Source of the DNA: Fundicoccus ignavus
GTDB taxonomy: Bacteria; Bacillota; Bacilli; Lactobacillales; Aerococcaceae
Direction of reading: 5' to 3'
NCBI RefSeq assembly: GCF_009659375.1
Contig: NZ_WJQT01000002.1
Coordinates: forward strand, 186,001-250,000
DNA: 64,000 nt
Position 1 is the stretch's first letter, and every line of letters begins with the position of its first letter. Shown piece after piece: positions 37,953 to 46,422 of this stretch. The notes beneath the pieces were generated by a model, which was not told the origin of the DNA, did no database searches, and worked only from the letters and a program-made list of their open reading frames with translations. The position numbers and the translations under genes are program-made.

Positions 37953-38723
37953 ATGTCGAATAATGAATTGAAATTAGAACTAGATGCTTTTCAGGGACCA
38001 TTTGATTTACTATTGCACCTGATTAAGCAAATGAAAGTTGATATTAATGATATTCCCATGAGTGAAATCACTTCACAATACTTGGCTTACCTACATTCGA
38101 TGAAAGAATTCCAATTGGATATTGCGGGAGATTATTTGGTAATGGCGGCGACTTTATTAGAAATAAAAAGTCGCCTCTTGTTGCCTATAGAGCCAGAACC
38201 AGATCTTGAAGGGGATTATGAGCCTGAAGATCCACGTCAAGTGCTAGTCCAACAATTATTGCTTTACCAACAGTTTCAAGATGTGGCAACAGCTTTGGAG
38301 ATTAAACAGGTGGAACGTGCGGAGTTATATACACGTCCTAGTGAAGATTTATCTGGTATGCAAACTTTTGTGCCTTTGGATGAAGGGGATATAACGCTAG
38401 ACCAATTAACAGCAGCGATGGCCTTAGCGCTCCAGAAAGAATTGGAAAGAGTGCCTAAGCAAAAAGAAATTAACCATGACCCCTTAACAGTTTCAGAAAA
38501 AATGGATGAGATTCTTTCAATTATTAACACTTTAGATGAGCATAATAGTATTGAATTTAGTGATTTGCTTAATGGAGGTAATCGGCACGAAGTTATTACG
38601 ACATTTATGGCTATGTTGGAATTGGTTCGAAAGCAAGCAATTATTTTTAAACAAACTATGGCCTTAGCGCCTATAAATATATTAAAAGCGGAAGGAGCCA
38701 ACGGTTTAAATGAAGTTAATTAA
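37953..38723 (+). CDS. scpA: segregation and condensation protein ScpA
   Basis: ScpA is the kleisin that bridges SMC heads in the chromosome-organising SMC-ScpAB complex. The 256-aa protein opens with the family block LELDAFQGPFDLLLHLI and has LEIKSRLLLP and a C-terminal winged helix that contacts the SMC head. It overlaps scpB by 14 bases, so the two are coupled. smc is not in the window. Confidence 0.96.
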   Translation: MSNNELKLELDAFQGPFDLLLHLIKQMKVDINDIPMSEITSQYLAYLHSMKEFQLDIAGDYLVMAATLLEIKSRLLLPIEPEPDLEGDYEPEDPRQVLVQQLLLYQQFQDVATALEIKQVERAELYTRPSEDLSGMQTFVPLDEGDITLDQLTAAMALALQKELERVPKQKEINHDPLTVSEKMDEILSIINTLDEHNSIEFSDLLNGGNRHEVITTFMAMLELVRKQAIIFKQTMALAPINILKAEGANGLNEVN

Positions 38724-39300
38724 ACGAGTTTATGCAATTCTTTTCGTAGCAGGTCAGGAAGGTGTAAGTCGTGAACAATTGGCGAATTCCTTACAAGTTC
38801 CAATGAAAGAAATTGATGAAGCCCTACAACAATTGAAGTTAAATTTTGATAATGATGATGAAACGCCAATTGAATTAGTGAATTTTAATCAACATTTCCT
38901 TCTTGTTACTAAGAAAGACGTTGCTAAAGATGTTGAGGTTTATGCCCAGTCTCCTTATAAGAATACATTAACTCGAGCCGCTATCGAAACTTTAGCAATT
39001 ATTGCTTATCGTCAACCTATTACTCGATTGGCAGTAGATGAAATACGGGGTGTCTCATCTGCAAATATGATCCAAAAATTAATCGGTCGAGATCTTGTGA
39101 AAGAAGTTGGGCGTGTAGAAGCACCAGGTAGACCGGTTTTATATGGTATTACAAATTATTTTATGGACTACTTTGGTTTAGAGTCTCTAGAAGATTTACC
39201 AGAGGTAGAGCCATTAGCTTTAAACTCGGAGTCCGCGGTAGAGGATTTATTTTCTACTAAGAATTGGCAAATTGAATTATTCGATGAATTAGAGCAATAA
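38710..39300 (+). CDS. scpB: segregation and condensation protein ScpB
   Basis: ScpB is the winged-helix dimer that binds ScpA in the SMC complex. The 196-aa protein has two winged-helix domains and the signature block RAAIETLAIIAYRQPITR followed by EIRGVSSANMIQKLIGRDL. It starts inside scpA. rluB follows 24 bases later; scpA-scpB-rluB is a conserved Firmicutes order. Confidence 0.96.
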   Translation: MKLIKRVYAILFVAGQEGVSREQLANSLQVPMKEIDEALQQLKLNFDNDDETPIELVNFNQHFLLVTKKDVAKDVEVYAQSPYKNTLTRAAIETLAIIAYRQPITRLAVDEIRGVSSANMIQKLIGRDLVKEVGRVEAPGRPVLYGITNYFMDYFGLESLEDLPEVEPLALNSESAVEDLFSTKNWQIELFDELEQ

Positions 39301-39324
39301 ATTATTAGAAAATAGGTGTTAAAT

Positions 39325-40053
39325 ATGGAACGATTACAAAAGGTTATGGCGCATGCTGGTGTTGATAGTAGACGCAAGTGTGAACAACTTATTTTGGATG
39401 GTAGAGTTAAAGTTAATGGTCAAGTGGTTCGTGAGTTGGGTGTAAAAGTAGGGAATAATGATCGCATTGAAGTAGATGAAGTACCTATTTATAAAGAAGA
39501 GCCACGTTACATTTTGTTAAACAAACCACGTGCTGTTATTAGTGCAGTGAGTGACGATAAAAATCGTCGTGTGGTTTTAGATTTGATTGAGGGAGTTTCT
39601 GAGCGAATTTATCCAGTTGGACGTTTAGATTATGATACTACAGGGTTAATTATTCTGACGAATGATGGTGAATTTGCAAATTTATTAATGCATCCGAAAC
39701 ATCAAATTGATAAAATTTATGTGGCCAAAGTAAAAGGAATACTGAATCAAAACGCTTTGAATAAACTTGAACGTGGAGTCATAATTGATGGTAAAAAAAC
39801 CTCGAAGGCTAAGGCGAAGGTAATTTCGTCAAATCCTAATAATCAAACTTCTATTGTGGAATTAACGATTCACGAAGGCTGGAATCATCAAGTTAAAAAG
39901 ATGTTTGAATCAGTAGGTCATCCAGTAATGAAATTAAAAAGAGAACGTTTTGCCTTTTTAGATATTCGAGGATTAGAAGTTAGCCAATGGAGAGATTTAA
40001 CGGCTTTTGAAGTAGATAAATTATTTAAATTGGCTCAATCTAATAAAAAATAA
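39325..40053 (+). CDS. rluB: 23S rRNA pseudouridine synthase RluB
   Basis: RluB modifies a uridine in the 23S rRNA peptidyl-transferase region. I choose ATG 39325, 6 bases after TAGGTG, over GTG 39316 that lies in it; this gives 242 aa. It has the N-terminal S4 domain (ERLQKVMAHAGVDSRRKCE) and the RsuA-type catalytic motif GRLDYDTTGL. The gene is the last of the ribT-scpAB unit. I see no strong terminator before the FMN leader promoter. Confidence 0.93.
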   Translation: MERLQKVMAHAGVDSRRKCEQLILDGRVKVNGQVVRELGVKVGNNDRIEVDEVPIYKEEPRYILLNKPRAVISAVSDDKNRRVVLDLIEGVSERIYPVGRLDYDTTGLIILTNDGEFANLLMHPKHQIDKIYVAKVKGILNQNALNKLERGVIIDGKKTSKAKAKVISSNPNNQTSIVELTIHEGWNHQVKKMFESVGHPVMKLKRERFAFLDIRGLEVSQWRDLTAFEVDKLFKLAQSNKK

Positions 40054-40085
40054 TCAAATAAATATTATAATTTATATGAACTTGC

Positions 40086-40114
40086 TTGCCAAGTCACAAG
40101 TTACATGCTATAAT
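40086..40114 (+). promoter_or_regulatory. promoter of the FMN riboswitch-ribU transcript
   Basis: TTGCCA (40086-40091) and TATAAT (40109-40114) are spaced by 17 bp and the -10 has an upstream TGC (40106-40108), making it an extended -10. The riboswitch starts about 19 bp downstream. Confidence 0.8.
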
Positions 40115-40132
40115 AATTTCAAATAAAACAAT

Positions 40133-40253
40133 ACGTCTTCGGGGCAGGGTGAAATTCCCGACCGGTGGTATAGTCCACGACGAAGTAATATTTATTACTT
40201 TGATGAACTGGTGTGATTCCAGTACCGACAGTAAAGTCTGATAGTAGAAGAGA
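40133..40253 (+). promoter_or_regulatory. FMN riboswitch (RFN element)
   Basis: The conserved RFN blocks are clear: CTTCGGGGCAGGGTGAAATT near 40137-40156, CCCGACCGGTGGTATAGTCC, then TGGTGTGATTCCAGTACCGAC and AGTCTGATAGTAGAAGAG. The outer P1 stem pairs TCTTC with GAAGAG. FMN binding is expected to favour the terminator at 40277 and reduce ribU expression. Confidence 0.95.
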
Positions 40254-40276
40254 TTGCATAACTATGCTTATTTGAC

Positions 40277-40326
40277 TACACCGTATTTGCCGAAGATTTA
40301 ATTAGGTAATTATGGTGTATTTTTTT
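40277..40326 (+). terminator. riboswitch-controlled terminator in the ribU leader
   Basis: Arms TACACCGTA (40277-40285) and TATGGTGTA (40311-40319) with one G-U pair are followed by TTTTTTT. It lies 24 bases after the FMN aptamer and 66 bases before ribU. No gene is present in the 338 bases between rluB and ribU; they hold this leader. Confidence 0.85.
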
Positions 40327-40391
40327 GAGTATAGAAACTCTCTGAGTTTGCTTGCTTTCTATTCCATGAGACGTGGAAGGAGAAATAAGTA

Positions 40392-41033
40392 ATGAAGAAA
40401 ATGAAGTTATCGCGTGTAATGTTTTTGGCAATTTTGGGGGCATGGGCAATTGTACTTAGAACGTTTGATTTTCCTATTCTACCAGCTGCACCTTTCTTAA
40501 AAATTGATTTTAGTGATTTAATGGTCTTAATCGGCTTGCTTACAAGTGGACCAATTGGGGCAGTAATCGTAGCGGGTACTCGAGATTTATTAAATTATAT
40601 TATGAGTGGTGGGCAAATGGGCTTGCCAATTGGAGTGATCATGAGTTTTATTGCATCAATGGCAATGTTTTTACCAACTCACTTTATCTTATCTAAATTA
40701 AAAAAAGCATCAATTAATGTAAAATATGCACTAATGAGTGCAACTTTGGTTATATTTTTAGTCGGAGCTATGTCTCTTTTCAACTACTACATAGCATTAC
40801 CATGGTATGTAGCTGTCTTAAATTTCCCTATACCAGACTTGTTCGGATATTTAATTACAATCATCGTACCATTTAACTTGATTAAAGGTATAATTTTAGC
40901 TGTTGGACAAATTATCGTCATTAAAACATTAGTTCCAATGATGAAAAAAAGAAATATGCTTTACGAAGCATATTCCTTTGAAAAGAAGTCTATTAATTCT
41001 CCGGATGTTCGATTATCTCAATCGCACGGGTAG
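40392..41033 (+). CDS. ribU: riboflavin ECF transporter S component RibU
   Basis: RibU is the membrane substrate-binding unit of the riboflavin energy-coupling factor importer, working with shared EcfA/A'/T subunits not encoded here. The 213-aa protein has about six hydrophobic segments, family motifs near the start (LGAWAIVLRTFDFPILPAAP, then LKIDFSD) and is controlled by the FMN riboswitch directly upstream. Its stop codon lies in a 261-bp tandem duplicate, and its last 13 codons are antisense to the end of the neighbouring ferredoxin gene in the ancestral arrangement. The very C-terminal residues (SINSPDVRLSQSHG) are therefore unusual. Confidence 0.93.
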   Translation: MKKMKLSRVMFLAILGAWAIVLRTFDFPILPAAPFLKIDFSDLMVLIGLLTSGPIGAVIVAGTRDLLNYIMSGGQMGLPIGVIMSFIASMAMFLPTHFILSKLKKASINVKYALMSATLVIFLVGAMSLFNYYIALPWYVAVLNFPIPDLFGYLITIIVPFNLIKGIILAVGQIIVIKTLVPMMKKRNMLYEAYSFEKKSINSPDVRLSQSHG

Positions 41034-41133
41034 GACAACGGTAAGCTGCGGGAGTGGCCATTTCGTGTTGAAGTGGCGTGCTCTCTTTTTTTATAAAGGC
41101 AATTCCGTCATCCTTACAGTCAAAAACTTCAGG
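40993..41133 (-). pseudogene. duplicated 3' fragment of the ferredoxin gene
   Basis: The minus strand of copy 1 encodes the last 46 residues or so of the ferredoxin, from EVFDCKDDG through YRCPTRAIEI to the stop at 40993. It has two amino-acid changes (KESTPLQH here against KESKPLQQ in the intact gene) and no start codon or cluster cysteines from the front half. It overlaps the ribU 3' end by 41 bases. Confidence 0.85.
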
Positions 41134-41294
41134 TTAACTTGATTAAAGGTGTTATTTTAGCTGTTGGGCAAATTATCGTCATTAAAACATTAGTTCCAAT
41201 GATGAAAAAAAGAAATATGCTTTACGAAGCATATTCCTTTGAAAAGAAGTCTATTAATTCTCCGGATGTTCGATTATCTCAATCGCACGGGTAG
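41134..41294 (+). pseudogene. duplicated 3' fragment of ribU
   Basis: The plus strand of copy 2 repeats the last 52 codons of ribU (LIKGVILAVGQIIVIK to the TAG at 41292-41294). It has no start or ribosome binding site and the reading frame is closed upstream by a TAA, so it is a remnant. Confidence 0.85.
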
Positions 41295-41457
41295 GACAAC
41301 GGTAAGCTGCGGGAGTAGCCATTTCTTGTTGAAGTGGCTTACTCTCTTTTTTTATAAAGGCAATTCCGTCATCTTTACAGTCAAAAACTTCAGGATAATG
41401 AAGATAGCAAAGGCCGCATGCAATGCATTTTTCTGGAATTATGTCTAATCTGTTCAC
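41254..41457 (-). CDS. fer: ferredoxin, single 4Fe-4S cluster type
   Basis: This 67-aa electron carrier has CIACGLC (Cys11, 14, 17) and a distant Cys54 in YRCPTRAI, the ligand set for one [4Fe-4S] cluster, as in the Bacillus ferredoxin. It also has an extra Cys27. The start is a GTG with GGCGGTGA as ribosome binding site on the minus strand, and a TATAAT box is seen further upstream on that strand. The 3' end lies in the second copy of a 261-bp duplication. Its partner enzyme is not in the window; fer beside ribU also occurs in Bacillus. Confidence 0.88.
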   Translation of the reverse strand: MNRLDIIPEKCIACGLCYLHYPEVFDCKDDGIAFIKKESKPLQQEMATPAAYRCPTRAIEIIEHPEN

Positions 41458-41599
41458 TTTTTCACCGCCATTTGTTACAATGTAATTACATTATTATATC
41501 ATTTATGTATTAAAAGGGTTTGCATATTTTTTATTTTTTTAAAATAAAGTATGATGATAGTGTGCTTTTAGAATAGCATTGCTAGCTATTAAAGAAAAA

Positions 41600-41624
41600 A
41601 TATGTTATTAATAGTATAACATAT
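41600..41624 (+). promoter_or_regulatory. leader hairpin just upstream of the LysM gene RBS
   Basis: A perfect 9-bp AT-rich stem (41600-41608 with 41616-41624) with a 7-nt loop ends two bases before AGGAGG. It may influence translation or mRNA stability. A second small inverted repeat, AATAGC...GCTATT, lies at about 41572-41590. Confidence 0.4.
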
Positions 41625-41639
41625 GTAGGAGGAATTTTG

Positions 41640-42287
41640 ATGGCAAAAGATAATGAACAATTTGATAATCAAGAACATCAAGATGAGCAACAACCAAAAC
41701 AGGAAAGTAAATTCAAAGCGCCTTGGAATAAAAAATTCGGTGAAGATGAGAACTTGAAAACACGTCAATACTCACGTGCTGCGCGTAATCAACCAGTCAA
41801 AGAAGCTACTACTTTATCTAAAGTATTATTATTCTTGTTAGTTATTACGTTACTATCACCATTTTTATTGTATTGGTTTGTAAGTGCTCAAAAATCTGAA
41901 AACCAGATACCACAGAGAACAACTTCACAGATTCTAATCGATCAAAGCTCATCGAGTGAAACATCAAGTGAATCAACAAGTGAATCTTCATCTGAAGAAA
42001 CAGAATCAGTTAGTTCGAGAGAAATTGAGGAGAGTTCTGATGAATCTTCTTCAGTTGAGTCAAGCGTACCAGTAGAGTCAACACCGGTAGAGTCAACACC
42101 GGTAGAGTCAACTCCACCAGTTGAAACTCCAACAGAACCAGCAAGTACATACTATGTGGTACAACAAGGTGATTCTTGGTATGGCATCGCAACGTCGTAT
42201 GGTATTGATGTATATACATTGGCTCAAGCCAATGGTGCAACAATCGATACACCAATTTTCCCAGGAATGGAAATTCTAATTCCTTAA
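41640..42287 (+). CDS. LysM-domain bitopic membrane protein
   Basis: The 215-aa protein (ATG 41640, 7 bases after AGGAGG) has a charged cytoplasmic N-terminus (1-58), one membrane helix (about 61-81), an outer Ser/Glu/Thr-rich linker with three VESTP units, and a C-terminal LysM domain (about 172-215, YYVVQQGDSWYGIATSYGID). It should hold peptidoglycan from the membrane. There is no catalytic domain, so a structural or scaffold role is likely. It sits before cmk, where B. subtilis has a comparable LysM protein. A terminator follows. Confidence 0.85.
   Translation: MAKDNEQFDNQEHQDEQQPKQESKFKAPWNKKFGEDENLKTRQYSRAARNQPVKEATTLSKVLLFLLVITLLSPFLLYWFVSAQKSENQIPQRTTSQILIDQSSSSETSSESTSESSSEETESVSSREIEESSDESSSVESSVPVESTPVESTPVESTPPVETPTEPASTYYVVQQGDSWYGIATSYGIDVYTLAQANGATIDTPIFPGMEILIP
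42072..42116 (+). repeat. 15-bp tandem repeat encoding VESTP
   Basis: Three head-to-tail copies of GTAGAGTCAACACCG (the last with a late change) encode VESTP-VESTP-VESTP in the LysM protein linker. Such repeats often vary in number between strains. Confidence 0.85.
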
Positions 42288-42302
42288 TTTAGGATTTTTA
42301 TT

Positions 42303-42350
42303 ATCACGTTTCTCAACTTGTGCTTTTAGCATTGAGGGAAACGTGATTTT
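42303..42350 (+). terminator. terminator after LysM gene
   Basis: ATCACGTTT (42303-42311) pairs with AAACGTGAT (42339-42347), with an inner CTCAA/TTGAG pairing, followed by TTTT. Confidence 0.8.
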
Positions 42351-42394
42351 CTATGTAATAAACCAATGATGGTATTAAGAAAAGGAAGTTGAAG

Positions 42395-43063
42395 ATGACA
42401 ATTACAATTGCAATTGATGGACCAGCTGCTTCTGGAAAAAGTACGATTGCTAAGCAAATCGCAAAAAAATTGAATATTACTTATATTGATACAGGTGCGA
42501 TGTATCGTGGCGTAACGCTAGCTATCTTAAAGCGAGGAATTGAGGTAGAGAATGTTCAAGAGATAAGAAATATTCTAAATAATATTGAATTAGATTTTAA
42601 TTTTGTTAATGGAGTACAACATTTATTTTTAGATGGACAAGATGCTGAAGAAGAAATTCGAAGTATAGAAGTGTCGCAGAATGTTTCGGCAGTATCAGCT
42701 TTAGATTTTGTTAGAGAAAAGTTAGTTGATCTACAACGTAAGATGGCGGAGAAACAATCAGTCGTAATGGATGGTAGAGATATTGGAACAGTCGTATTGC
42801 CTAAAGCAGACTTTAAATTTTTCTTTATCGCTAGTCCAGAAATACGTGCTCAGAGACGTTATGACGAGAATATCGCTCGAGGTATTAATACTCAAACATT
42901 TGAAGAGTTAAAGCAAGATATTATACGTCGTGATGAGTATGATTCAACAAGAGAACACAGTCCATTAAAACAAGCAGATGACGCGATTGCAGTTGATACT
43001 GGCTTGTTATCCATTGAAGAAAATGTTGAGTATGTGTTGAGTCTTATTCAAAAGACAAACTAA
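42395..43063 (+). CDS. cmk: cytidylate kinase
   Basis: Cmk phosphorylates CMP and dCMP for nucleotide synthesis. I choose ATG 42395, 6 bases after AAAGGAAG, over TTG 42389; this gives 222 aa. The P-loop GPAASGKST is at residues 9-17, DTGAMYR follows, and the MDGRDIGTVV and RRDEYDSTRE blocks are present. cmk-rpsA-der-hup is a conserved order. Confidence 0.96.
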   Translation: MTITIAIDGPAASGKSTIAKQIAKKLNITYIDTGAMYRGVTLAILKRGIEVENVQEIRNILNNIELDFNFVNGVQHLFLDGQDAEEEIRSIEVSQNVSAVSALDFVREKLVDLQRKMAEKQSVVMDGRDIGTVVLPKADFKFFFIASPEIRAQRRYDENIARGINTQTFEELKQDIIRRDEYDSTREHSPLKQADDAIAVDTGLLSIEENVEYVLSLIQKTN

Positions 43064-43167
43064 GAGCTCAATTTAGTTTAATATTATGATAAATCACGAA
43101 GAATTAAATAAAAACAAGAGTGACTAGACTAATAATGTTTTTTTTGTTACAATTATTATTAGGTGGT

Positions 43168-43186
43168 TTGTATACACAATATACAA
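43168..43186 (+). promoter_or_regulatory. inverted repeat in the rpsA upstream region
   Basis: TTGTATA (43168-43174) and TATACAA (43180-43186) flank 5 bases. It lies about 40 bases before the rpsA start. No unambiguous promoter could be assigned here. Role unknown. Confidence 0.3.
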
Positions 43187-43225
43187 GCAACAATTTATAG
43201 GTAATCGCTTAGGAGGAACTGGTAG

Positions 43226-44548
43226 ATGTCAGAGTTTGTAGAGAACAATGAATTAAATGAAGAAGTTGTATCAGCTGAAGAGGTTGAAGCAACTGAAGAA
43301 GTAACAATGACTTCAATGGAAGACGCTTTAGATAGCGTATTAGACATTAAAGTTGGCGACACTGTTAAAGGTGATGTATTAGCATTTGATGATAATCAAG
43401 TACGTGTTGCTATTAAAGAATCAGGTGGTTTAGAAGGTGTTATTCCACCAAATGAATTATCAGCTGCACCATACGAAGCATTAACTGATATTGTTAATAT
43501 TGGTGATGAAATTGAATTGGTAGTTTTAAAACCAATTAAAGATAAAGAGAACGGAAACTTCTTATTATCTAAAAAACGTGTAGACGCTAAAAAAGTTTGG
43601 GTAGAAATCCAAGAAAAAGCAGACAAAGGCGAAACTATTACAGCACCTGTTAAAGATGTTGTTAAAGGTGGTTTAGTTGTTGATGCTGGTGTTCGTGGAT
43701 TCGTTCCAGCTTCAATGGTTGAAGATCACTTCGTAGAAGACTTCGCACCATATAAAGGTCAAACATTAGAATTCGCTATCGTTGAAATCGAACCAAGCGA
43801 AAACCGTTTAATCTTATCTCACAAAGAAATCGCTCGTAAAGAACGCGAAGCTAAACGTGAATCATTAATGGATGAATTAGTAGAAGATTCAATCGTTGAA
43901 GGTACTGTAGCTCGCTTAACTAACTTCGGTGCATTTGTTGATTTAGGTGGAGTAGACGGATTAGTTCACATTAGCCGTATCGCTCACGAGCATATTGCTA
44001 AACCAAGTGATGTTTTAACTATTGGCGATAAAGTTAATGTTAAAGTATTATCAGTCGACAAAGAAAAAGGTAGAGTATCATTATCAATTAAAGATACTTT
44101 AGATGGACCTTGGGATAACATTGAAGAAAAAGCTCCAGAAGGATCTGTATTAACAGGTACTGTTAAACGCTTAACAAGCTTTGGTGCTTTTGTTGAAGTA
44201 TTCCCAGCTGTTGAAGGCTTAGTTCATATTTCACAAATTGCTCACGAGCATATTGCGACTCCTCACGAAAAATTACAAGAGGGTCAAGAAGTTGAAGTTA
44301 AAGTATTAAGTGCTGATCCAGAAGCTCAACGCTTATCATTATCAATCAAAGCTTTATTAGATAAGCCAGCTCAAGAAGAAGGCGAAGCTCCAGTAGCAAA
44401 AGAAGCTGCTCCAAAACAACGTAAGCCAAAAGCTAAACAAAAACCAGTTACTGAAACTTACTCTGATAACTCATCAGAAGGAAGCTTTACATTAGCTGAT
44501 ATGTTAGGTGACGCTTTTGACGCTTTAAGTTCAGAAGAAGAAGCTTAA
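43226..44548 (+). CDS. rpsA: 30S ribosomal protein S1 homologue (four S1 domains)
   Basis: This 440-aa protein has four S1 RNA-binding domains, roughly 38-110, 125-190, 210-280 and 295-365, the last two with the strong GTVARLTNFGAFVDLGGVDG and GTVKRLTSFGAFVEVFPAVE blocks. It is the Firmicutes version of S1, shorter than the six-domain proteobacterial protein. The codon choice fits high expression. The tail after 370 is Ala/Lys/Pro-rich. Start ATG follows TTAGGAGG. Whether it binds ribosomes as tightly as E. coli S1 is uncertain. Confidence 0.94.
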   Translation: MSEFVENNELNEEVVSAEEVEATEEVTMTSMEDALDSVLDIKVGDTVKGDVLAFDDNQVRVAIKESGGLEGVIPPNELSAAPYEALTDIVNIGDEIELVVLKPIKDKENGNFLLSKKRVDAKKVWVEIQEKADKGETITAPVKDVVKGGLVVDAGVRGFVPASMVEDHFVEDFAPYKGQTLEFAIVEIEPSENRLILSHKEIARKEREAKRESLMDELVEDSIVEGTVARLTNFGAFVDLGGVDGLVHISRIAHEHIAKPSDVLTIGDKVNVKVLSVDKEKGRVSLSIKDTLDGPWDNIEEKAPEGSVLTGTVKRLTSFGAFVEVFPAVEGLVHISQIAHEHIATPHEKLQEGQEVEVKVLSADPEAQRLSLSIKALLDKPAQEEGEAPVAKEAAPKQRKPKAKQKPVTETYSDNSSEGSFTLADMLGDAFDALSSEEEA

Positions 44549-44581
44549 TATTTTTTAGTAATTAATTGGCTGTATAGCCCG

Positions 44582-44616
44582 GAGACTGACTAATTCTTGG
44601 TCAGTCTCTTGTTTTG
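44582..44616 (+). terminator. terminator after rpsA
   Basis: A perfect 9-bp stem (GAGACTGAC 44582-44590 with GTCAGTCTC 44600-44608) precedes TTGTTTTG. Confidence 0.8.
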
Positions 44617-44662
44617 TCTAATTCTCAATTTTTAGATAGATAACAATGGAGGTGAATGAGAA

Positions 44663-45976
44663 ATGAGTATACCAACTATAGCTTTAGTAGGCCGTCCAAA
44701 CGTAGGTAAATCGACTGTATTTAACCGCCTTATCGGTGAAAGAGTTTCGATCGTTGCGGATTTTCCTGGGGTTACTAGAGATAGAATTTATTCAACTGGT
44801 GAGTGGTTAGGAAAAGAATTTCGTCTAATTGATACTGGTGGAATTGAAATGACAAATGAGCCGTTAATGGATCAGGTACGTTTTCAAGCTGAAATCGCAA
44901 TGGATGAAGCGGATATTATTATTTTCTTAGTGAGTGCTCAAGAGGGTTTAACAGATGCAGATGAAGAAATCGGTCATATGTTACATCGTACGAAGAAACC
45001 AGTTATTTTAGCTGTTAATAAGACTGATAACCCTGAACAAAGACAAGAAATCTATGATTTCTATGCATTAGGACATGGTGAGCCATATCCAGTCTCTGGA
45101 GCTCATGGAACTGGGTTTGGTGATTTACTAGATGAGGTGATGGTTCAAGCTCCGTCTGATAGTTCAGATACAGAGGAAGATACATCAATCAAATTTAGTT
45201 TTATTGGTCGTCCAAACGTAGGTAAATCAAGTTTAGTAAACAGCATACTTAAAGAAGAGCGTGTAATTGTTTCTAATATAGAAGGAACTACACGTGAAGC
45301 AGTAGATACTAAGTTTACGAGTCAAAGTGGTCGTGAATTCACGATGATTGATACAGCTGGTATCCGTAAACGTGGTAAAGTTTACGAACAAACAGAGAAG
45401 TATAGTGTTTTACGAGCAATGTCAGCAATTGAAAGAAGTGACATTGTTTGTATGGTAATCGATGCAGAGACTGGGATACGTGAACAAGATAAACGAGTTG
45501 CGGGTTATGCGTATGATGCAGGTAAAGGCATTGTAATCGTAGTAAACAAATGGGATGCAGTTGACAAATCGGATAATAAATTCGAAGAGTTCACAAAAGA
45601 TATTCGTGCTGAATTCCAGTATTTATCTTTTGCGCCAATCTTATTTGTAAGTGCTAAAACAGGTCAACGTTTAAATAAATTACCTGAATTATTAGAGATG
45701 ATTTACGATAACCGCCACCGTCGCGTACAATCTTCAGTTCTGAATGATGTAGTGAGTGATGCGGTTGCAATGAACCCTACACCGACTGACAAAGGTCGTC
45801 GATTGAAAATCTATTATATGACTCAAGTTGCGGTTAATCCTCCTACGTTTGTAGTTTTTGTTAATGATGTTGAATTAATGCACTTTAGTTACGAGCGATT
45901 CCTAGAGAACCAATTACGGAATGCATTCTATTTTGAAGGAACACCTTTGAAATTAATTGTTAGGGAACGGAAATAA
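44663..45976 (+). CDS. der: ribosome biogenesis GTPase Der (EngA)
   Basis: Der assists 50S subunit assembly. The 437-aa protein has two tandem GTPase domains, each with GRPNVGKS (residues about 10-17 and 182-190), the switch motifs DTGG and DTAG, NKTD and NKWD, and a C-terminal KH-like domain. Start ATG follows GGAGGTGA. All motifs of the family are intact. Confidence 0.98.
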   Translation: MSIPTIALVGRPNVGKSTVFNRLIGERVSIVADFPGVTRDRIYSTGEWLGKEFRLIDTGGIEMTNEPLMDQVRFQAEIAMDEADIIIFLVSAQEGLTDADEEIGHMLHRTKKPVILAVNKTDNPEQRQEIYDFYALGHGEPYPVSGAHGTGFGDLLDEVMVQAPSDSSDTEEDTSIKFSFIGRPNVGKSSLVNSILKEERVIVSNIEGTTREAVDTKFTSQSGREFTMIDTAGIRKRGKVYEQTEKYSVLRAMSAIERSDIVCMVIDAETGIREQDKRVAGYAYDAGKGIVIVVNKWDAVDKSDNKFEEFTKDIRAEFQYLSFAPILFVSAKTGQRLNKLPELLEMIYDNRHRRVQSSVLNDVVSDAVAMNPTPTDKGRRLKIYYMTQVAVNPPTFVVFVNDVELMHFSYERFLENQLRNAFYFEGTPLKLIVRERK

Positions 45977-46009
45977 TATTAAATTTTTGAGACTTATTAA
46001 CGTAAAACA

Positions 46010-46038
46010 TTGTATTAACAAGTTTTATGTGATATTCT
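46010..46038 (+). promoter_or_regulatory. hup promoter
   Basis: TTGTAT (46010-46015) and TATTCT (46033-46038) are spaced by 17 bp with TGA directly before the -10. Confidence 0.6.
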
Positions 46039-46135
46039 AGTAAAGAAATAACCAAGATGATTATACCCACGGGTTTATTTCATTAATAAGACAGTTGCTC
46101 ATTTAGAGCACAATTTTAAAGGAGGATTTACTAAT

Positions 46136-46411
46136 ATGGCAAACAAAGCAGAATTAGTAGAAAGAGTAGCAGCGAAAACAAATTTAACTAAGAAAGACGT
46201 TACAGCAACAGTTGAAGCGTTATTTGAAACAATTCAAGACGTATTAGCTGAAGGCGAAAAAGTACAAGTAATTGGCTTCGGTACTTTCGAAGTTCGTGAC
46301 CGTGCAGCAAGAAAAGGTCGCAACCCTCAAACAGGTGAAGAAATTGAAATCGCAGCTAGCAAAGTTCCTGGCTTCAAAGCTGGTAAAGCTTTAAAAGATG
46401 CAGTTAAATAA
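46136..46411 (+). CDS. hup: DNA-binding protein HU
   Basis: HU is the abundant nucleoid protein that bends DNA as a dimer. The 91-aa protein has the full HU/IHF fold with [21 protein letters not shown], the DNA-gripping beta arm. It has AAGGAGG, its own promoter and a strong terminator, and a high-expression codon pattern. Confidence 0.98.
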   Translation: MANKAELVERVAAKTNLTKKDVTATVEALFETIQDVLAEGEKVQVIGFGTFEVRDRAARKGRNPQTGEEIEIAASKVPGFKAGKALKDAVK

Positions 46412-46422
46412 TTGAACTTTAT

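Larger units (their letters stand above)
40873..41394. repeat. 261-bp tandem duplication spanning ribU and ferredoxin 3' ends
   Basis: Copy 1 is 40873-41133 and copy 2 is 41134-41394, head to tail with no spacer. I count 8 substitutions and no gaps, about 97% identity; a central stretch of more than 100 bases is identical. The unit holds the ribU 3' end on the plus strand and the ferredoxin 3' end on the minus strand, so each intact gene keeps one copy and gene fragments lie between. No terminal inverted repeats or transposase suggest an insertion sequence. Confidence 0.95.

Noticed and set aside
40873..41394. Tandem duplicate considered as an insertion sequence
   Set aside because: It has no transposase, no terminal inverted repeats and consists wholly of the ends of the two flanking genes.
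41239..41448. Plus-strand reading frame opposite the ferredoxin gene
   Set aside because: It lies in the duplicated region, has no ribosome binding site, and its product resembles nothing; the minus-strand ferredoxin with its cluster cysteines explains the interval.
42072..42116. Short direct repeats that might suggest a CRISPR array
   Set aside because: The repeats are only 15 bp, contiguous without spacers, and in frame with the LysM protein linker. They are coding tandem repeats.
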